A stretch of 64,000 nt of DNA, from assembly GCF_005222695.1 (NCBI RefSeq), contig NZ_STGG01000048.1, forward strand, positions 186,001 through 250,000, read 5' to 3'. This DNA is from Massilia sp. HP4 (GTDB lineage Bacteria; Pseudomonadota; Gammaproteobacteria; Burkholderiales; Burkholderiaceae_D). Positions 1-8,783 of the stretch are shown here, piece after piece. Position 1 is the first letter of the stretch. Every line of letters starts with the position of its first letter. The translations under genes and the position numbers were made by a program. The notes under the pieces were generated by a model. That model was not told the DNA's origin. It did no database searches and saw only the letters and a list, made by a program, of their open reading frames with translations.

Positions 1-30
1 ACCGTTCAGCAGCAGTAGCTTTTTCGCCAT
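1..30 (-). CDS. aroQ: 3-dehydroquinate dehydratase type II, N-terminal fragment
   Basis: Only the first ten codons lie in the window; the gene runs off the left edge. Reading leftwards from the ATG at 30-28 gives MAKKLLLLNG, which matches the start of type II dehydroquinases, where it continues as the PNLNLLG loop. The enzyme dehydrates 3-dehydroquinate in the shikimate pathway. A thioredoxin-like gene immediately upstream on the same strand is the arrangement usual in Burkholderiales (tlpA-aroQ-accB-accC), which supports the call. The identification rests on ten residues plus gene order. Confidence 0.6.
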   Translation of the reverse strand, partial: MAKKLLLLNG

Positions 31-60
31 ATTGAGAGTCTGATTGCCCGAAAGTCAGGC

Positions 61-89
61 ATTGTGCCGCCTAGCTCAGCTATTGGCAA
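61..89 (-). promoter_or_regulatory. Candidate sigma-70 promoter for aroQ
   Basis: On the minus strand a TTGCCA -35 box (84-89) and a CACAAT -10 box (61-66) are separated by exactly 17 bp. They lie in the 144-bp gap between the tlpA-like stop and the aroQ start, about 30 bp before the ATG. Prediction from consensus only. Confidence 0.4.
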
Positions 90-174
90 GCGGTAAAATA
101 ACCGGTCGATAGGTGGAATTGGCAGCAGTATTAATCGTACGACCGTTCGCAACTTGCCCGTTCAAGATCCCGGT

Positions 175-741
175 TCAGCTACCCAACTTCGCCAGGTCGG
201 CGCGCAATTCGTCGAACTTCAGTTCGCCGAGATAGGTCTTGATCACCTCCCCGTCGGCGCCGATCAGCACGGTGTAGGGCAATCCTCCGTTCGTGTTTCC
301 AAATCCGCGCGACAGCTCGGTGCCGCCCATGCCGCCCACGTACAGCGGATAGGTAATATCCATCTTGGCGGCGAATTCGCTCATATTGGTCGGCGAATCG
401 ATGCCGATGCCGATCACGTTGAAGCGCTTGCCGCCATCCTCGCCCGCCAGGTGGGACAGCTCGGGCATCTCGCGCACGCAGGGGCCGCACCAGGTGGCCC
501 AGAAATTGACCAGCAGGGGCTTGCCCTTCCACTGGGCCAGCGGCTGCGGCTTGCCTTCGAGGTCGTTGAGCGACTGTGCATACAGCTTGGTCACTGGATT
601 GGTGACCTGGCCTTCGCTGGCAACCGTTGCTGGCGAGGTTTGCACACTTGGCGCCGGTTTCTTGTACACCGCCACCATGGCGCCCATCACGCCGAACAGT
701 ACGGCGACCACCGCGTAGGCGGCCAGATGTTTCTTGTTCAT
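175..741 (-). CDS. TlpA/ResA-like membrane-anchored thioredoxin
   Basis: A 188-residue protein with an N-terminal hydrophobic segment (about residues 5-26) that should anchor it to the inner membrane facing the periplasm. A TlpA-family thioredoxin fold follows. The redox motif WATWCGPCVREMP carries the CxxC pair, and a later Gly-Leu-Pro stretch resembles the cis-Pro loop. The family reduces periplasmic disulfides, for example during cytochrome c maturation or metal-centre assembly; the specific partner is not visible. The ATG lies 10 bp beyond the stop of the upstream minus-strand gene, so the two are probably co-transcribed, and aroQ follows downstream. TlpA/ResA family is certain; physiological role is not. 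Confidence 0.85.
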   Translation of the reverse strand: MNKKHLAAYAVVAVLFGVMGAMVAVYKKPAPSVQTSPATVASEGQVTNPVTKLYAQSLNDLEGKPQPLAQWKGKPLLVNFWATWCGPCVREMPELSHLAGEDGGKRFNVIGIGIDSPTNMSEFAAKMDITYPLYVGGMGGTELSRGFGNTNGGLPYTVLIGADGEVIKTYLGELKFDELRADLAKLGS

Positions 742-751
742 TCGTCAGCTT

Positions 752-1393
752 TCACTCGGTGTCAGTCTTGTCGTGGGCCGCGATCAAGGCCCGCAGCGCG
801 GCAATGTCGATGCGCTGCGGGCGGCCGTCGGCACGCGGCTTGAGTGCGCCGCGCAAGTCCTGGTATTCATACAGTTCGGCATGCACCGTTTCTTTCATCC
901 ACGGGAAACTTACGGTCTCGACCGGTGCATGGCGGGGCCCCTTGAAATGCGGGGTTTCCGCAATGTCGATATTAACATTACGGTTGAGCAAGTAGATCTC
1001 TACCTCTTTGGCACTGTCGGCGAATAACTGAAGATGGATGTCGTCGTGCTCGCCCGCGGTGCCGCTCAGCACGGCGCCGGTGAGATAGGGGTTGAAGTCG
1101 CCCAGCGCTTCCATCACCTGCAGCGCGGTCGCGCGCAAGTGCGCCAGGCGTTCGGTGCGGGCGGCGCCGCCGAACAGGGCCAGGTAGTTGCGCACCTCGT
1201 CTTCGATCTGCGCGTCGTCGGGCAGCATATTCGGCTTGGGTGGGGTCACGCCCAGCACCTGGCGGGCGGCCTTGCGGCGTGCGGTATCGAGATCGGCGCC
1301 ATCCTGCGCAATCATGCGCGCAGCAGCCAGGGCGATCTCGTTACGCAGCTGGAGGAGATCGGTGTTCAAGTTCGGCATCATGCCTGGGATCAT
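752..1393 (-). CDS. Conserved hypothetical protein, possible nucleotidyltransferase-like fold
   Basis: A 213-residue soluble protein with no signal peptide. I do not recognise a characterised family. The middle contains LSGTAGEHDDIHLQLFADS followed by a stretch ending in NVNIDI, which faintly recalls the G-S...D-x-D arrangement of nucleotidyltransferases, but the usual aspartate pair is not convincing. The start is the first of several methionines (MIPGMMPNL); ATGs 12 and 15 bp downstream are alternatives. It is divergent from mpl and just upstream of the tlpA-like gene, an association I believe is common in Burkholderiales. Function unknown. Confidence 0.7.
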   Translation of the reverse strand: MIPGMMPNLNTDLLQLRNEIALAAARMIAQDGADLDTARRKAARQVLGVTPPKPNMLPDDAQIEDEVRNYLALFGGAARTERLAHLRATALQVMEALGDFNPYLTGAVLSGTAGEHDDIHLQLFADSAKEVEIYLLNRNVNIDIAETPHFKGPRHAPVETVSFPWMKETVHAELYEYQDLRGALKPRADGRPQRIDIAALRALIAAHDKTDTE

Positions 1394-1424
1394 ACTCTTG
1401 AACGGAAAATGACAGCGGCTCGGG

Positions 1425-1430
1425 TAGAAT
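1425..1430 (+). promoter_or_regulatory. Candidate extended -10 element upstream of mpl
   Basis: TAGAAT preceded by CGGG, 40 bp before the mpl ATG in the 77-bp divergent gap. No good -35 box lies at 16-18 bp. A matching TAGAAT occurs at 6213-6218 ahead of the TonB-like gene. Weak prediction. Confidence 0.25.
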
Positions 1431-1470
1431 CGCGTATTCGTCCTTTCACTCCTGGCTAGATATTCTCTCC

Positions 1471-2841
1471 ATGCACATTCATATCCTCGGCATCTGCGGC
1501 ACCTTCATGGGCGGCCTGGCCGTCCTGGCCAAGGAGGCGGGCCACCGCGTGACCGGTTGCGACGCCAACGTCTATCCTCCGATGAGCACCCAGCTCGAAA
1601 GCCAGGGGATCGAATTGATCCAGGGTTATGGCCCGGAACAGGTGGCGCTGAATCCCGACCTGTATGTCATCGGCAATGTCATGACGCGCGGTAATCCGCT
1701 GATCGAAGAGATCCTGAACCGCAGCCTGCCGTATGTATCGGGCCCGCAGTGGATAGGCGAGCATATCTTGCGCGAAAAATGGGTGCTGGCCGTGGCCGGC
1801 ACGCACGGCAAGACCACGACCACCTCGATGCTGGCCTGGATCCTGGAAGACGCGGGCTATGCGCCGGGCTTCCTGATTGGCGGCGTGCCGATGAACTTCG
1901 GCGTCTCGGCGCGACTGCATGGCGACAAGCCGTCGGATTTCTTCGTGATCGAGGCCGACGAGTACGACACCGCTTTCTTCGACAAGCGCAGCAAGTTCGT
2001 GCACTACCACGCGAAAACGGCGGTGCTGAACAACCTGGAATACGACCACGCCGACATCTTCCCCGACATCGGCGCCATCGAGACCCAGTTCCACCACCTG
2101 GTGCGCACCGTGCCGGGCGTGGGGCGGCTGGTCGTCAATGGCGACGAAGCCTCGATCGGGCGCGTACTGAAACGCGGCTGCTGGAGCGACAAGGAAAGCT
2201 TCGGTTCGGCCGATGGCGTCGACTGGAATATGGTCGAGCATCCGGGCGGCGCCAGTTTCGACGTGCTGTTCAAGGGTGAGGCCCAGGGCACCGTGCACTG
2301 GGACCTCTCCGGCAAGCACAACCGCTCGAACGCGCTGGCCGCGATCGCCGCCGCGCGCCATGTCGGCGTGCCGGTGGCGCAATCGATCGACTCGCTGTCG
2401 CGCTTCCAGAACGTCAAGCGGCGCATGGAAGTGCGCGGCGTCGTCAATGACATTACCGTGGTCGACGATTTCGCCCACCATCCCACGGCGATCGCCACCA
2501 CGGTCGGCGGCCTGCGTCAAAAGCTTGGCACGGGCGGGCGCATCCTGGCCGTGCTCGAGCCGCGTTCGAACACGATGAAGCTGGGCGCGATGAAGGATGC
2601 CCTGCCTGGCAGCCTGAAGGATGCCGACCTGGTGTTCGGCTTCGGCAGCCAGCAGGCGCTGGGCTGGTCGCTGGCCGATGCCTTGAAACCCCTGGGCAAG
2701 ATCGCGCACAGCTTCGACCAGATCGACTATATGGTGCAAGCCATCGTGCAAGAGGCGCAGCCGGGCGACCACATCCTGGTGATGAGCAATGGCGGCTTTG
2801 GCGGCGTGCACCAGAAACTGCTGGACGCGCTGGCGCCATGA
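1471..2841 (+). CDS. mpl: UDP-N-acetylmuramate:L-alanyl-gamma-D-glutamyl-meso-diaminopimelate ligase
   Basis: A 456-residue Mur-ligase family protein. It ligates recycled murein tripeptide to UDP-MurNAc in the cytoplasm, letting the cell reuse cell-wall peptide. The N-terminus MHIHILGICGTFMGGLA is the Mpl-type Rossmann segment. The ATP loop AGTHGKTTTTSM holds Lys114. The central domain has EADEYDTAFFDKRSKF and HADIFPDIGAIE, and the C-terminal domain has VVDDFAHHPTAI and LEPRSNTMK, all typical of Mpl rather than MurC. Length matches E. coli Mpl (457). Its stop overlaps the next start by 4 bp (ATGA), so the two genes are translationally coupled. Confidence 0.95.
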   Translation: MHIHILGICGTFMGGLAVLAKEAGHRVTGCDANVYPPMSTQLESQGIELIQGYGPEQVALNPDLYVIGNVMTRGNPLIEEILNRSLPYVSGPQWIGEHILREKWVLAVAGTHGKTTTTSMLAWILEDAGYAPGFLIGGVPMNFGVSARLHGDKPSDFFVIEADEYDTAFFDKRSKFVHYHAKTAVLNNLEYDHADIFPDIGAIETQFHHLVRTVPGVGRLVVNGDEASIGRVLKRGCWSDKESFGSADGVDWNMVEHPGGASFDVLFKGEAQGTVHWDLSGKHNRSNALAAIAAARHVGVPVAQSIDSLSRFQNVKRRMEVRGVVNDITVVDDFAHHPTAIATTVGGLRQKLGTGGRILAVLEPRSNTMKLGAMKDALPGSLKDADLVFGFGSQQALGWSLADALKPLGKIAHSFDQIDYMVQAIVQEAQPGDHILVMSNGGFGGVHQKLLDALAP

Positions 2842-3440
2842 GTCCTGCTCCTTATTTGCTGTACCTGCACGGTTTCCGCTCGTCGCCGCGCTCGTTCAAG
2901 GCACGCGTGGTGCAGGAAAAGCTGGAGACGGCCGGTCTGGGCGAACGCTTTATCTGTCCGCAGCTGCCGGCATCGCCGAAGGCGGCGATGGCGCTCGCCC
3001 TGGAACTGGTGGAACGCCATGCACCAGATAATTTGAGCATCATCGGCTCGTCGCTGGGCGGTTTTTATGCCACCTGGCTGGCGGAACGCCTGGGCGTGCG
3101 CGCGGCCGTCATCAATCCGTCGGTCGATCCGACCCGCAACCTGTCGAAGCACGTCGGCGTGACCACTTCCTGGCATTCGGATGAGCCGTTCGAGTTTCGC
3201 CAGGAATATGTCGACGAACTGAACACCCTGCGCACGGCGCACATCACGCGGCCCGAGCGTTACTTCCTGCTGGCCGCGACCGGCGACGAAGTGCTGGACT
3301 ACCGCGATATGGTGGCCCACTATGCAGGAGCTCGCCAGCACGTGATCGAGGGCAGCGACCATGCGATCCCGGAATTCGCGCAGTATGTGGACGAGGTATT
3401 GGCATTCTGCGGCTTTGGCCCGGCGGACGCGGCGCAGTGA
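2838..3440 (+). CDS. YqiA-like alpha/beta-hydrolase esterase
   Basis: A 200-residue cytoplasmic protein of the UPF0227/YqiA esterase family. The oxyanion-hole segment YLHGFRSSPRSFKA, the nucleophile elbow GSSLGGFYATWLAE (GxSxG) and a late His in EGSDHAIPEF provide the catalytic triad of a small alpha/beta hydrolase. The family hydrolyses short acyl esters in vitro; the natural substrate is unknown. It starts inside the mpl stop (ATGA) and ends inside the ubiC start (GTGA), so it lies in a tight mpl-yqiA-ubiC operon. Confidence 0.85.
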   Translation: MSPAPYLLYLHGFRSSPRSFKARVVQEKLETAGLGERFICPQLPASPKAAMALALELVERHAPDNLSIIGSSLGGFYATWLAERLGVRAAVINPSVDPTRNLSKHVGVTTSWHSDEPFEFRQEYVDELNTLRTAHITRPERYFLLAATGDEVLDYRDMVAHYAGARQHVIEGSDHAIPEFAQYVDEVLAFCGFGPADAAQ

Positions 3441-4036
3441 GGGGCGGGTCGTTACGGCTGGCTGCCTGGCAGCCGCATGCGCGCGCGGTGCGCGCGCCGC
3501 AGGGCATGCACGACTGGCTGGTCACGCCCGGTTCGCTGACGGCGCGCCTGGTGGCCAGTAGCGAGGCGTTTCGGGTGCGCCGCCTGCACCAGTGCAGCGC
3601 GCCATGCCTGGCGGATGAAGCCGCGGCGATCGGCTTGCCTCGTGCGCAGCGGGCGTGGGAACGCGAAGTGCTGCTCGAGTGTGATGGCACTCCGGTGGTG
3701 TTCGGCCACACGGTGGTGCCGATGGATTGCGATGCCAGCCACTGGCCGCTGTTTTCGGCGCTGGGCGAGCGCTCGCTGGGAACGACCCTGTTCTACGATC
3801 CGCTTGTGCGGCGTGGACAACTGGAATTTGCACGCCTGTCGGCCGAGCATCCGCTGGTGCGCCGTGCGCACGCGGCGCTCGGCCGGCAGGGTCAGGCAAC
3901 GAATAGGAACAACAACATTTATTACGCACGGCGCTGCGTCTATCGCCGCCGTCAAGGCCTGCTCCTGGTCACCGAGGTATTCTTGCCGGCGGTACTGGAA
4001 CTGGGAGCGGCCGCAACCATGAAGAACATACTGTAA
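3437..4036 (+). CDS. ubiC: Chorismate lyase (chorismate--pyruvate lyase)
   Basis: A 199-residue UbiC-family enzyme that converts chorismate to 4-hydroxybenzoate and pyruvate, the first step of ubiquinone synthesis. Family features are the early WL.TPGSLTARL segment, the REVLL strand with FGHTVVP, the RSLGTTLFYDP loop and the C-terminal YYARRCVYRRRQGLLLVTEVFLP in which an Arg and Glu bind substrate. The start is a GTG whose last two bases begin the preceding gene's stop (GTGA overlap), typical of coupling in this operon. An RNase gene follows after 2 bp. Confidence 0.88.
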   Translation: MRGGSLRLAAWQPHARAVRAPQGMHDWLVTPGSLTARLVASSEAFRVRRLHQCSAPCLADEAAAIGLPRAQRAWEREVLLECDGTPVVFGHTVVPMDCDASHWPLFSALGERSLGTTLFYDPLVRRGQLEFARLSAEHPLVRRAHAALGRQGQATNRNNNIYYARRCVYRRRQGLLLVTEVFLPAVLELGAAATMKNIL

Positions 4037-4038
4037 AT

Positions 4039-6081
4039 ATGAACGTATTTTTTGAGGAATCGGGCGACTTCAAGGTCGGCGCCATCCTGTCGCAAGCGGG
4101 CGAGGCCTACCAGGTGGAGATGCCGAGCGGTAAGCGCACCAAGGTCAAGACGCGCGATGTGCTGCTGCAGTTCGAGAAGCCCGATCCGCAAGCCCTGCTG
4201 GACGCGGCCAAGGCGATCGTCGCGGAAGTCGATCTCGATTTCTTGTGGGAAGTCGCGGGCGAAGAAGAATTCGGTTTCGCCGAACTCGGCGCCGAGTACT
4301 TCGGCCACGCGCCGCTGCCTCATGAGGCCGCCGGCCTGGTGCTGGCGCTGCATGGCTCGCCTGTCTATTTCTACAAGAAGGGCCGTGGCCGCTACAAGGC
4401 GGCGCCCGAACAGTCGCTGAAGGCGGCGCTGGCCGGCATCGAAAAGAAAAAGCAGCAAGCCATCGTGCAGGCCGGCTACGTGGACGAACTGAAATCAGGC
4501 AAGCTGCCACAATCGATGCAGCCGATCGTGTACCAGCTGCTGTTCAAGCCGGACAAGAACACCATCGAATATAAAGCCTTCGAGACGGCGGCCAGCGAGC
4601 TGCAGACCAGCCCGCAGCGCCTGATGCTGGACGTGGGCGGCCTGGCGTCGCCGAAAGAGCTGCACATGGGCCGCTTCCTGTTCGAGAACTTCCCGCGCGG
4701 CGCCGGTTTCGCGCCGGTGGAGATTCCGACCGCCCCGGCCGACCTGCCGCTGGCCGATGTCGCCGCCTTCTCGATCGACGACGTCACCACCACCGAGATC
4801 GACGATGCCTTCTCGGTCGTGCGGCTGGACGACGGCACGATCCAGGTCGGCATCCACATCGCGGCGCCGGGCCTGGGCATCCGTCCGGACGACGCGATCG
4901 ACAAGATCGCCCGTGCCCGCATGTCGACCGTGTATATGCCGGGCGACAAGATCACCATGCTGCCGGACGAGGTGGTCAACGCCTTCACCCTGGCGGAAGG
5001 CAACGATTGCCCGGCGCTGTCGCTGTATGCCGTGCTCGATCCGGGCGACTGGAGCGTCAAGTCGACCACTACCCGCGCCGAGCGGGTGCCGGTCAAGAGC
5101 AATCTGCGCCACAACGACCTGGATGACGTGGTCAATGAAGAAACGCTCAATAGCGGCGAAGGCGACTATCCGCACAAGGACGAGCTGGGCCTGATCTGGC
5201 AATGGGCCTTGCAGCTGGAAGCGGGCCGCATGAAGAAGCGCGAAGCCTTCGGCCTCAAGCCCGAGCAGGCGAACCGGGTCGACTTCAATTTCTACGTCGA
5301 GGACGACGTGGTCTCGATCGTGCGCCGCAAGCGCGGTGCGCCGCTGGACAAGATCGTGGCCGAGCTGATGATCTTCGCCAACAGCACCTGGGGCAAGCTG
5401 TTGCACGACTCGGGCGTGCCGGGCATCTACCGCTCGCAGACGCCGGGCGCCGGCGGCTGGGCCGCCAAGATGCAGGTACGCATGGTCACGCACGCGGCGC
5501 CGCACCAGGGCCTGGGCGTGGACCAGTACGCCTGGAGCACCTCGCCGCTGCGCCGGTATACCGACCTGGTCAACCAGTGGCAGATCCTGGCCTGTGCCTC
5601 CCATGGCGTGACCGCGCCGCTGGTGGCGCCGTTCAAGCACCGCGATGCGACCCTGTTCGCGATCGTTTCGAGCTTCGATGCGGCGTATTCGGCCTATAAC
5701 GACTTCCAGCAGAATATGGAGCGTTACTGGTGCCTGCGCTGGCTGGGGCAAGAGAACGTCAGGCAGGCCGACGCGGTCGTGCTGAAGGAAGATCTGGTGC
5801 GCCTGGTCGACGTGCCGCTGGTGGTGCGCCTGACCGGCATGCCGCAAGTGGCCCGCGGCGCCCAGGTCAAGCTCGATATCGTGCGCTGGGACGAGGTCGA
5901 GTTGAACCTCGAAGCGCGCCTGCTCGAAGTCGCGTCGGCCGAGCCGGATGCTTCGCTCGATTACGAAGAAGAAGCCGATACCGGCGAAGCGGCGGTGGCC
6001 GAGGTGGTCGAGGCCGAAGGAGCAGTGGCGGCGGTCGATACCGGGGATGCGCCGCAGCCGGCGCCGGCGTCGGCGCAGTAA
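4039..6081 (+). CDS. RNase II/RNase R-family 3'-5' exoribonuclease (RNB domain)
   Basis: A 680-residue protein. The N-terminal ~230 residues hold a divergent RNA-binding region. The RNB catalytic domain starts near residue 245 with FSIDDVTTTEIDDAFSV, which keeps the four acidic metal ligands of RNase II, and continues through GIHIAAPG and the late RYTDLVNQWQ block. No clear C-terminal S1 domain is visible. The chain instead ends in a low-complexity Glu/Ala/Val tail of about 50 residues. It should degrade single-stranded RNA processively in the cytoplasm. It follows ubiC after 2 bp, so it may share that operon. I do not assign rnb or rnr because the domain order differs from both E. coli enzymes. 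Confidence 0.88.
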   Translation: MNVFFEESGDFKVGAILSQAGEAYQVEMPSGKRTKVKTRDVLLQFEKPDPQALLDAAKAIVAEVDLDFLWEVAGEEEFGFAELGAEYFGHAPLPHEAAGLVLALHGSPVYFYKKGRGRYKAAPEQSLKAALAGIEKKKQQAIVQAGYVDELKSGKLPQSMQPIVYQLLFKPDKNTIEYKAFETAASELQTSPQRLMLDVGGLASPKELHMGRFLFENFPRGAGFAPVEIPTAPADLPLADVAAFSIDDVTTTEIDDAFSVVRLDDGTIQVGIHIAAPGLGIRPDDAIDKIARARMSTVYMPGDKITMLPDEVVNAFTLAEGNDCPALSLYAVLDPGDWSVKSTTTRAERVPVKSNLRHNDLDDVVNEETLNSGEGDYPHKDELGLIWQWALQLEAGRMKKREAFGLKPEQANRVDFNFYVEDDVVSIVRRKRGAPLDKIVAELMIFANSTWGKLLHDSGVPGIYRSQTPGAGGWAAKMQVRMVTHAAPHQGLGVDQYAWSTSPLRRYTDLVNQWQILACASHGVTAPLVAPFKHRDATLFAIVSSFDAAYSAYNDFQQNMERYWCLRWLGQENVRQADAVVLKEDLVRLVDVPLVVRLTGMPQVARGAQVKLDIVRWDEVELNLEARLLEVASAEPDASLDYEEEADTGEAAVAEVVEAEGAVAAVDTGDAPQPAPASAQ

Positions 6082-6102
6082 GAACCTACCGGGATAGGTT
6101 CT
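6081..6102. terminator. Stem-loop after the RNB exoribonuclease gene
   Basis: AGAACCTA (6081-6088) and TAGGTTCT (6095-6102) form a perfect 8-bp stem with a 6-base loop directly at the stop codon. No T-run follows, so it may protect mRNA ends or terminate weakly rather than act as a classical intrinsic terminator. Confidence 0.35.
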
Positions 6103-6264
6103 AAGGACCGCGGATGTGGTGGACGGTTGCTCCGTTCACCACAGCTGTTATCGAAGCAACCACGTTCCGTTACCGCACGTTTTTCGACCTCCCTCATCCG
6201 TTCGCGCCGGGTTAGAATGGATCAATTCTTTGATTCAATTGCCCCACCAGGCCACCCGTAGCGC

Positions 6265-7152
6265 GTGAAGTCTCTTTCCCAAAACCGTCCCCTGATGATC
6301 GCCCTGGCCGTATCGGTGGCAGCCCATGCCGGGCTGCTGGCGCTGCGTTTCGCCGCGCCGGACGCTTTCCGGCACCGGCCGGCCGATCCCGGACTCGAAG
6401 TGGTGCTGGTCAATGCCAAGCATGACCGGGCCCCGGCCAAGGCCGATGCGCTGGCCCAGGCCAACCTGGACGGCGGCGGCACGGCCGAGGCGGGCCGCGC
6501 CAAGTCGCCGCTGCCCGACCTGCGCAAGGTCGAGGATGGCGACAGCATCAAGGCCCTGCAGCGCCGCATCGCCGAACTCGAGCGGCTGCAGCAGAACGTG
6601 CTGACCCGCGCGCGGGGCGGCGGCAATTTCACCGCCCCGCCCGTCACCGAGCAGGAAAAGCCGGACCCGACCCGCACGGGTAACGACAACCTCGACACCA
6701 CCCGCGCCATCTCGCGCACCAGCGCCGAGATCTTCGAGCGCATCGAGGAAGAAAACCGCCGTCCCAAGCGCACGCAAATCACGCCCAGCACGCGCCAGGT
6801 CGGCTACGCGCTCTATTACAAGGCGATGCAGAAGCGCATCGAGGAAGTCGGCACCCTGAACTTCCCGCAGCAGGCCGGCCGCAAGCTGTACGGCGACCTG
6901 GTGGTCTATATCCCCGTGTTCCAGGACGGCACCCTGTACCTGAAGGACGGCGGCCCGAGGGTCGAGCGCAGCTCGGGCAACCCGGCCCTGGACAAGGCCG
7001 CGCTCGAGATCGTGCGCCGCTCGGCGCCGTTCGGCGCCTTCCCGGCCAATATGCGCAGCCAGGGCAAGGACGACCTGTGGGAAGTGTTCACCCGTTTCCG
7101 TTTCACCCGTGAGGACAAGATGCAGGCAACCCTTGGAGAAGCCGCCAAATGA
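6265..7152 (+). CDS. TonB-family protein with C-terminal TonB domain
   Basis: A 295-residue protein with one N-terminal membrane segment (about residues 10-27, [18 protein letters not shown]) containing the conserved His of TonB-like anchors. A Pro/Ala/Lys-rich and coiled linker follows. The C-terminal ~95 residues resemble a TonB domain ([20 protein letters not shown], then [21 protein letters not shown]). Such proteins link inner-membrane energy to outer-membrane receptors or act as structural periplasmic connectors. The GTG start is used because the upstream in-frame region hits a TAG (6258-6260). Its stop overlaps aroE by 4 bp. No ExbB/ExbD genes are nearby, so a role in siderophore import is not proven. 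Confidence 0.82.
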   Translation: MKSLSQNRPLMIALAVSVAAHAGLLALRFAAPDAFRHRPADPGLEVVLVNAKHDRAPAKADALAQANLDGGGTAEAGRAKSPLPDLRKVEDGDSIKALQRRIAELERLQQNVLTRARGGGNFTAPPVTEQEKPDPTRTGNDNLDTTRAISRTSAEIFERIEEENRRPKRTQITPSTRQVGYALYYKAMQKRIEEVGTLNFPQQAGRKLYGDLVVYIPVFQDGTLYLKDGGPRVERSSGNPALDKAALEIVRRSAPFGAFPANMRSQGKDDLWEVFTRFRFTREDKMQATLGEAAK

Positions 7153-7964
7153 GCGACCGCTACTGCGTCATCGGCAACCCGATCGCCCACAGCAAATCCC
7201 CGCAGATCCACGCCGCCTATGCGCTGCAGACCGGCCAGGATTTGACGTATGAGCGCTGCCTGGCGCCGCTCGACGGTTTTGCGGCCACCGTCCAGGGCCT
7301 GGTCGCGCAAGGCTATCGCGGCGCCAACGTCACCTTGCCGTTCAAGCTCGAAGCAGCCAGGCTGGCGACCCGGCTGGCGCCCCGCGCCGCGGCGGCCGGC
7401 GCCGTGAATACGCTGATCTTTGCCGAGGGCGAGATCGTTGGCGACAACACCGACGGCCCCGGCCTGGTGGCCGATATCGTGCGCAATGCGGGTGTGCCGC
7501 TGGCCGGCAAGCGCATCCTGTTGCTGGGCGCCGGCGGCGCCGCGCGCGGCGCGCTGCTGCCGCTCCTGACCGAAAACCCGCGGCAGATCGTCATCGCCAA
7601 CCGTACCGTGGCGACCGCGCAGCAACTGGTGGCCGATTTTGCCGCCCACGCCGATCGCCTGGCAGCGATCGGCTTTGCCGACGTGGAAGGCAGCTTCGAC
7701 GTGGTCATCAACGCCACCTCGGCCAGCCTCGCGGCCGACGTGCCGCCGGTGGCGCCGTCCGTATTCGGCCCCGGCGTGCTGGCGCTGGACATGATGTATG
7801 GGAAGGAGCCGACCGTATTCATGGACTTCGCGGCCAGCCATGGCGCCAGCGTGCGCGACGGCCTGGGCATGCTGGTCGAGCAGGCGGCCGAGGCCTTCCT
7901 GCTGTGGCGCGGCGTGCGGCCCGACACGGGCGCGGTCCTGGCAACCATGCGCCAGGCCGGCTGA
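7149..7964 (+). CDS. aroE: Shikimate dehydrogenase (NADP+)
   Basis: A 271-residue enzyme of the common aromatic pathway that reduces 3-dehydroshikimate to shikimate with NADPH. The N-terminal substrate domain has NPIAHSKSP and NVTLPFK with the catalytic Lys66; the paired Asp102 lies in NTDGPG. The Rossmann motif [12 protein letters not shown] and the dinucleotide-specificity segment IANRTVATA follow, and [10 protein letters not shown] is the typical late motif. The ATG overlaps the stop of the TonB-like gene (ATGA). With aroQ at the window's left edge this is the second shikimate gene here, but they are not in one operon. Confidence 0.95.
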   Translation: MSDRYCVIGNPIAHSKSPQIHAAYALQTGQDLTYERCLAPLDGFAATVQGLVAQGYRGANVTLPFKLEAARLATRLAPRAAAAGAVNTLIFAEGEIVGDNTDGPGLVADIVRNAGVPLAGKRILLLGAGGAARGALLPLLTENPRQIVIANRTVATAQQLVADFAAHADRLAAIGFADVEGSFDVVINATSASLAADVPPVAPSVFGPGVLALDMMYGKEPTVFMDFAASHGASVRDGLGMLVEQAAEAFLLWRGVRPDTGAVLATMRQAG

Positions 7965-7966
7965 CC

Positions 7967-8683
7967 ATGGCCAGATCGCGCAAGGCCGCCCCCGGTGGGC
8001 GGCGCTGGATCAAGTGGATCTTTTTGGGCCCGCTGCTGCTGGTGCTGCTGGTCCAGCTGTATTTCTTCGCCATGGTGTGCTGGTATTCGCAGTTCAACCC
8101 GGGCTCGACCAGCTTCATGCGCGAGCAGCTGTCGCAGCTGCGCGAAAAGAATCCGAATGCGACCCTGAAGCACCAGTGGGTGCCTTATGACCGCATTTCG
8201 CGCCACCTGAAACGCGCGGTGGTGGCGTCGGAAGACGCCAACTTCAGCGTGCACGGCGGCGTGGACTGGGAAGCGATCGAGCGTGCCTACGAGCGCAATA
8301 ACCGGCGCAGCAAGGTGGTCGGCGGTGGTTCGACGATCACCCAGCAGCTGGCCAAGAACCTGTTCCTGTCCGGCTCGCGCAGCTATGTGCGCAAGGGCCA
8401 GGAAATGGTGATTGCCTTCATGCTGGAGACGGTGATGAGCAAGGAGCGCATCCTCGAGCTGTACCTGAACGTGGTCGAGTTCGGCCGCGGCGTGTTCGGC
8501 GCCGAGGCGGCGGCGCGCTACTACTACAAAACCTCGGCCGCCAACCTGGGCCAGGCCCAGGCCGCGCGGCTGGCGGTGATGCTGCCCAATCCGCGCTACT
8601 ACGACAAGCACCGCACGACCAATTACCTGCAGCGGCGCACCAATGCGATCATGCGCCAGATGCGGTTTGCCGAGGTGCCTTGA
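7967..8683 (+). CDS. mtgA: Monofunctional biosynthetic peptidoglycan transglycosylase
   Basis: A 238-residue glycosyltransferase family 51 protein with one N-terminal membrane helix (about residues 14-36) and a periplasmic transglycosylase domain that polymerises lipid II into glycan strands. Motif 1, VVASEDANFSVHGGVDW, holds the catalytic Glu89. Motif 2, GGGSTITQQLAKNLFL, and motif 3, KERILELYLNVVEFG, are intact, as is the late ARLAVMLPNPRYY. The ATG lies 2 bp after the aroE stop; an upstream in-frame extension into aroE is ignored. aroE-mtgA adjacency is common in betaproteobacteria. Confidence 0.95.
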   Translation: MARSRKAAPGGRRWIKWIFLGPLLLVLLVQLYFFAMVCWYSQFNPGSTSFMREQLSQLREKNPNATLKHQWVPYDRISRHLKRAVVASEDANFSVHGGVDWEAIERAYERNNRRSKVVGGGSTITQQLAKNLFLSGSRSYVRKGQEMVIAFMLETVMSKERILELYLNVVEFGRGVFGAEAAARYYYKTSAANLGQAQAARLAVMLPNPRYYDKHRTTNYLQRRTNAIMRQMRFAEVP

Positions 8684-8783
8684 TGCGAAATTGTTGTTAC
8701 TGAGTTGGCTCAGTGCACGGCGAACGGTTACACTTGCGCTAATTTTCTGACCCGGCCAAGAAGTAGCGAACGAGACCCAGCGC

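Noticed and set aside
4495-5847. 450-codon open frame antisense to the RNB exoribonuclease
   Set aside because: No family features; the plus-strand gene has intact catalytic motifs over the same DNA.
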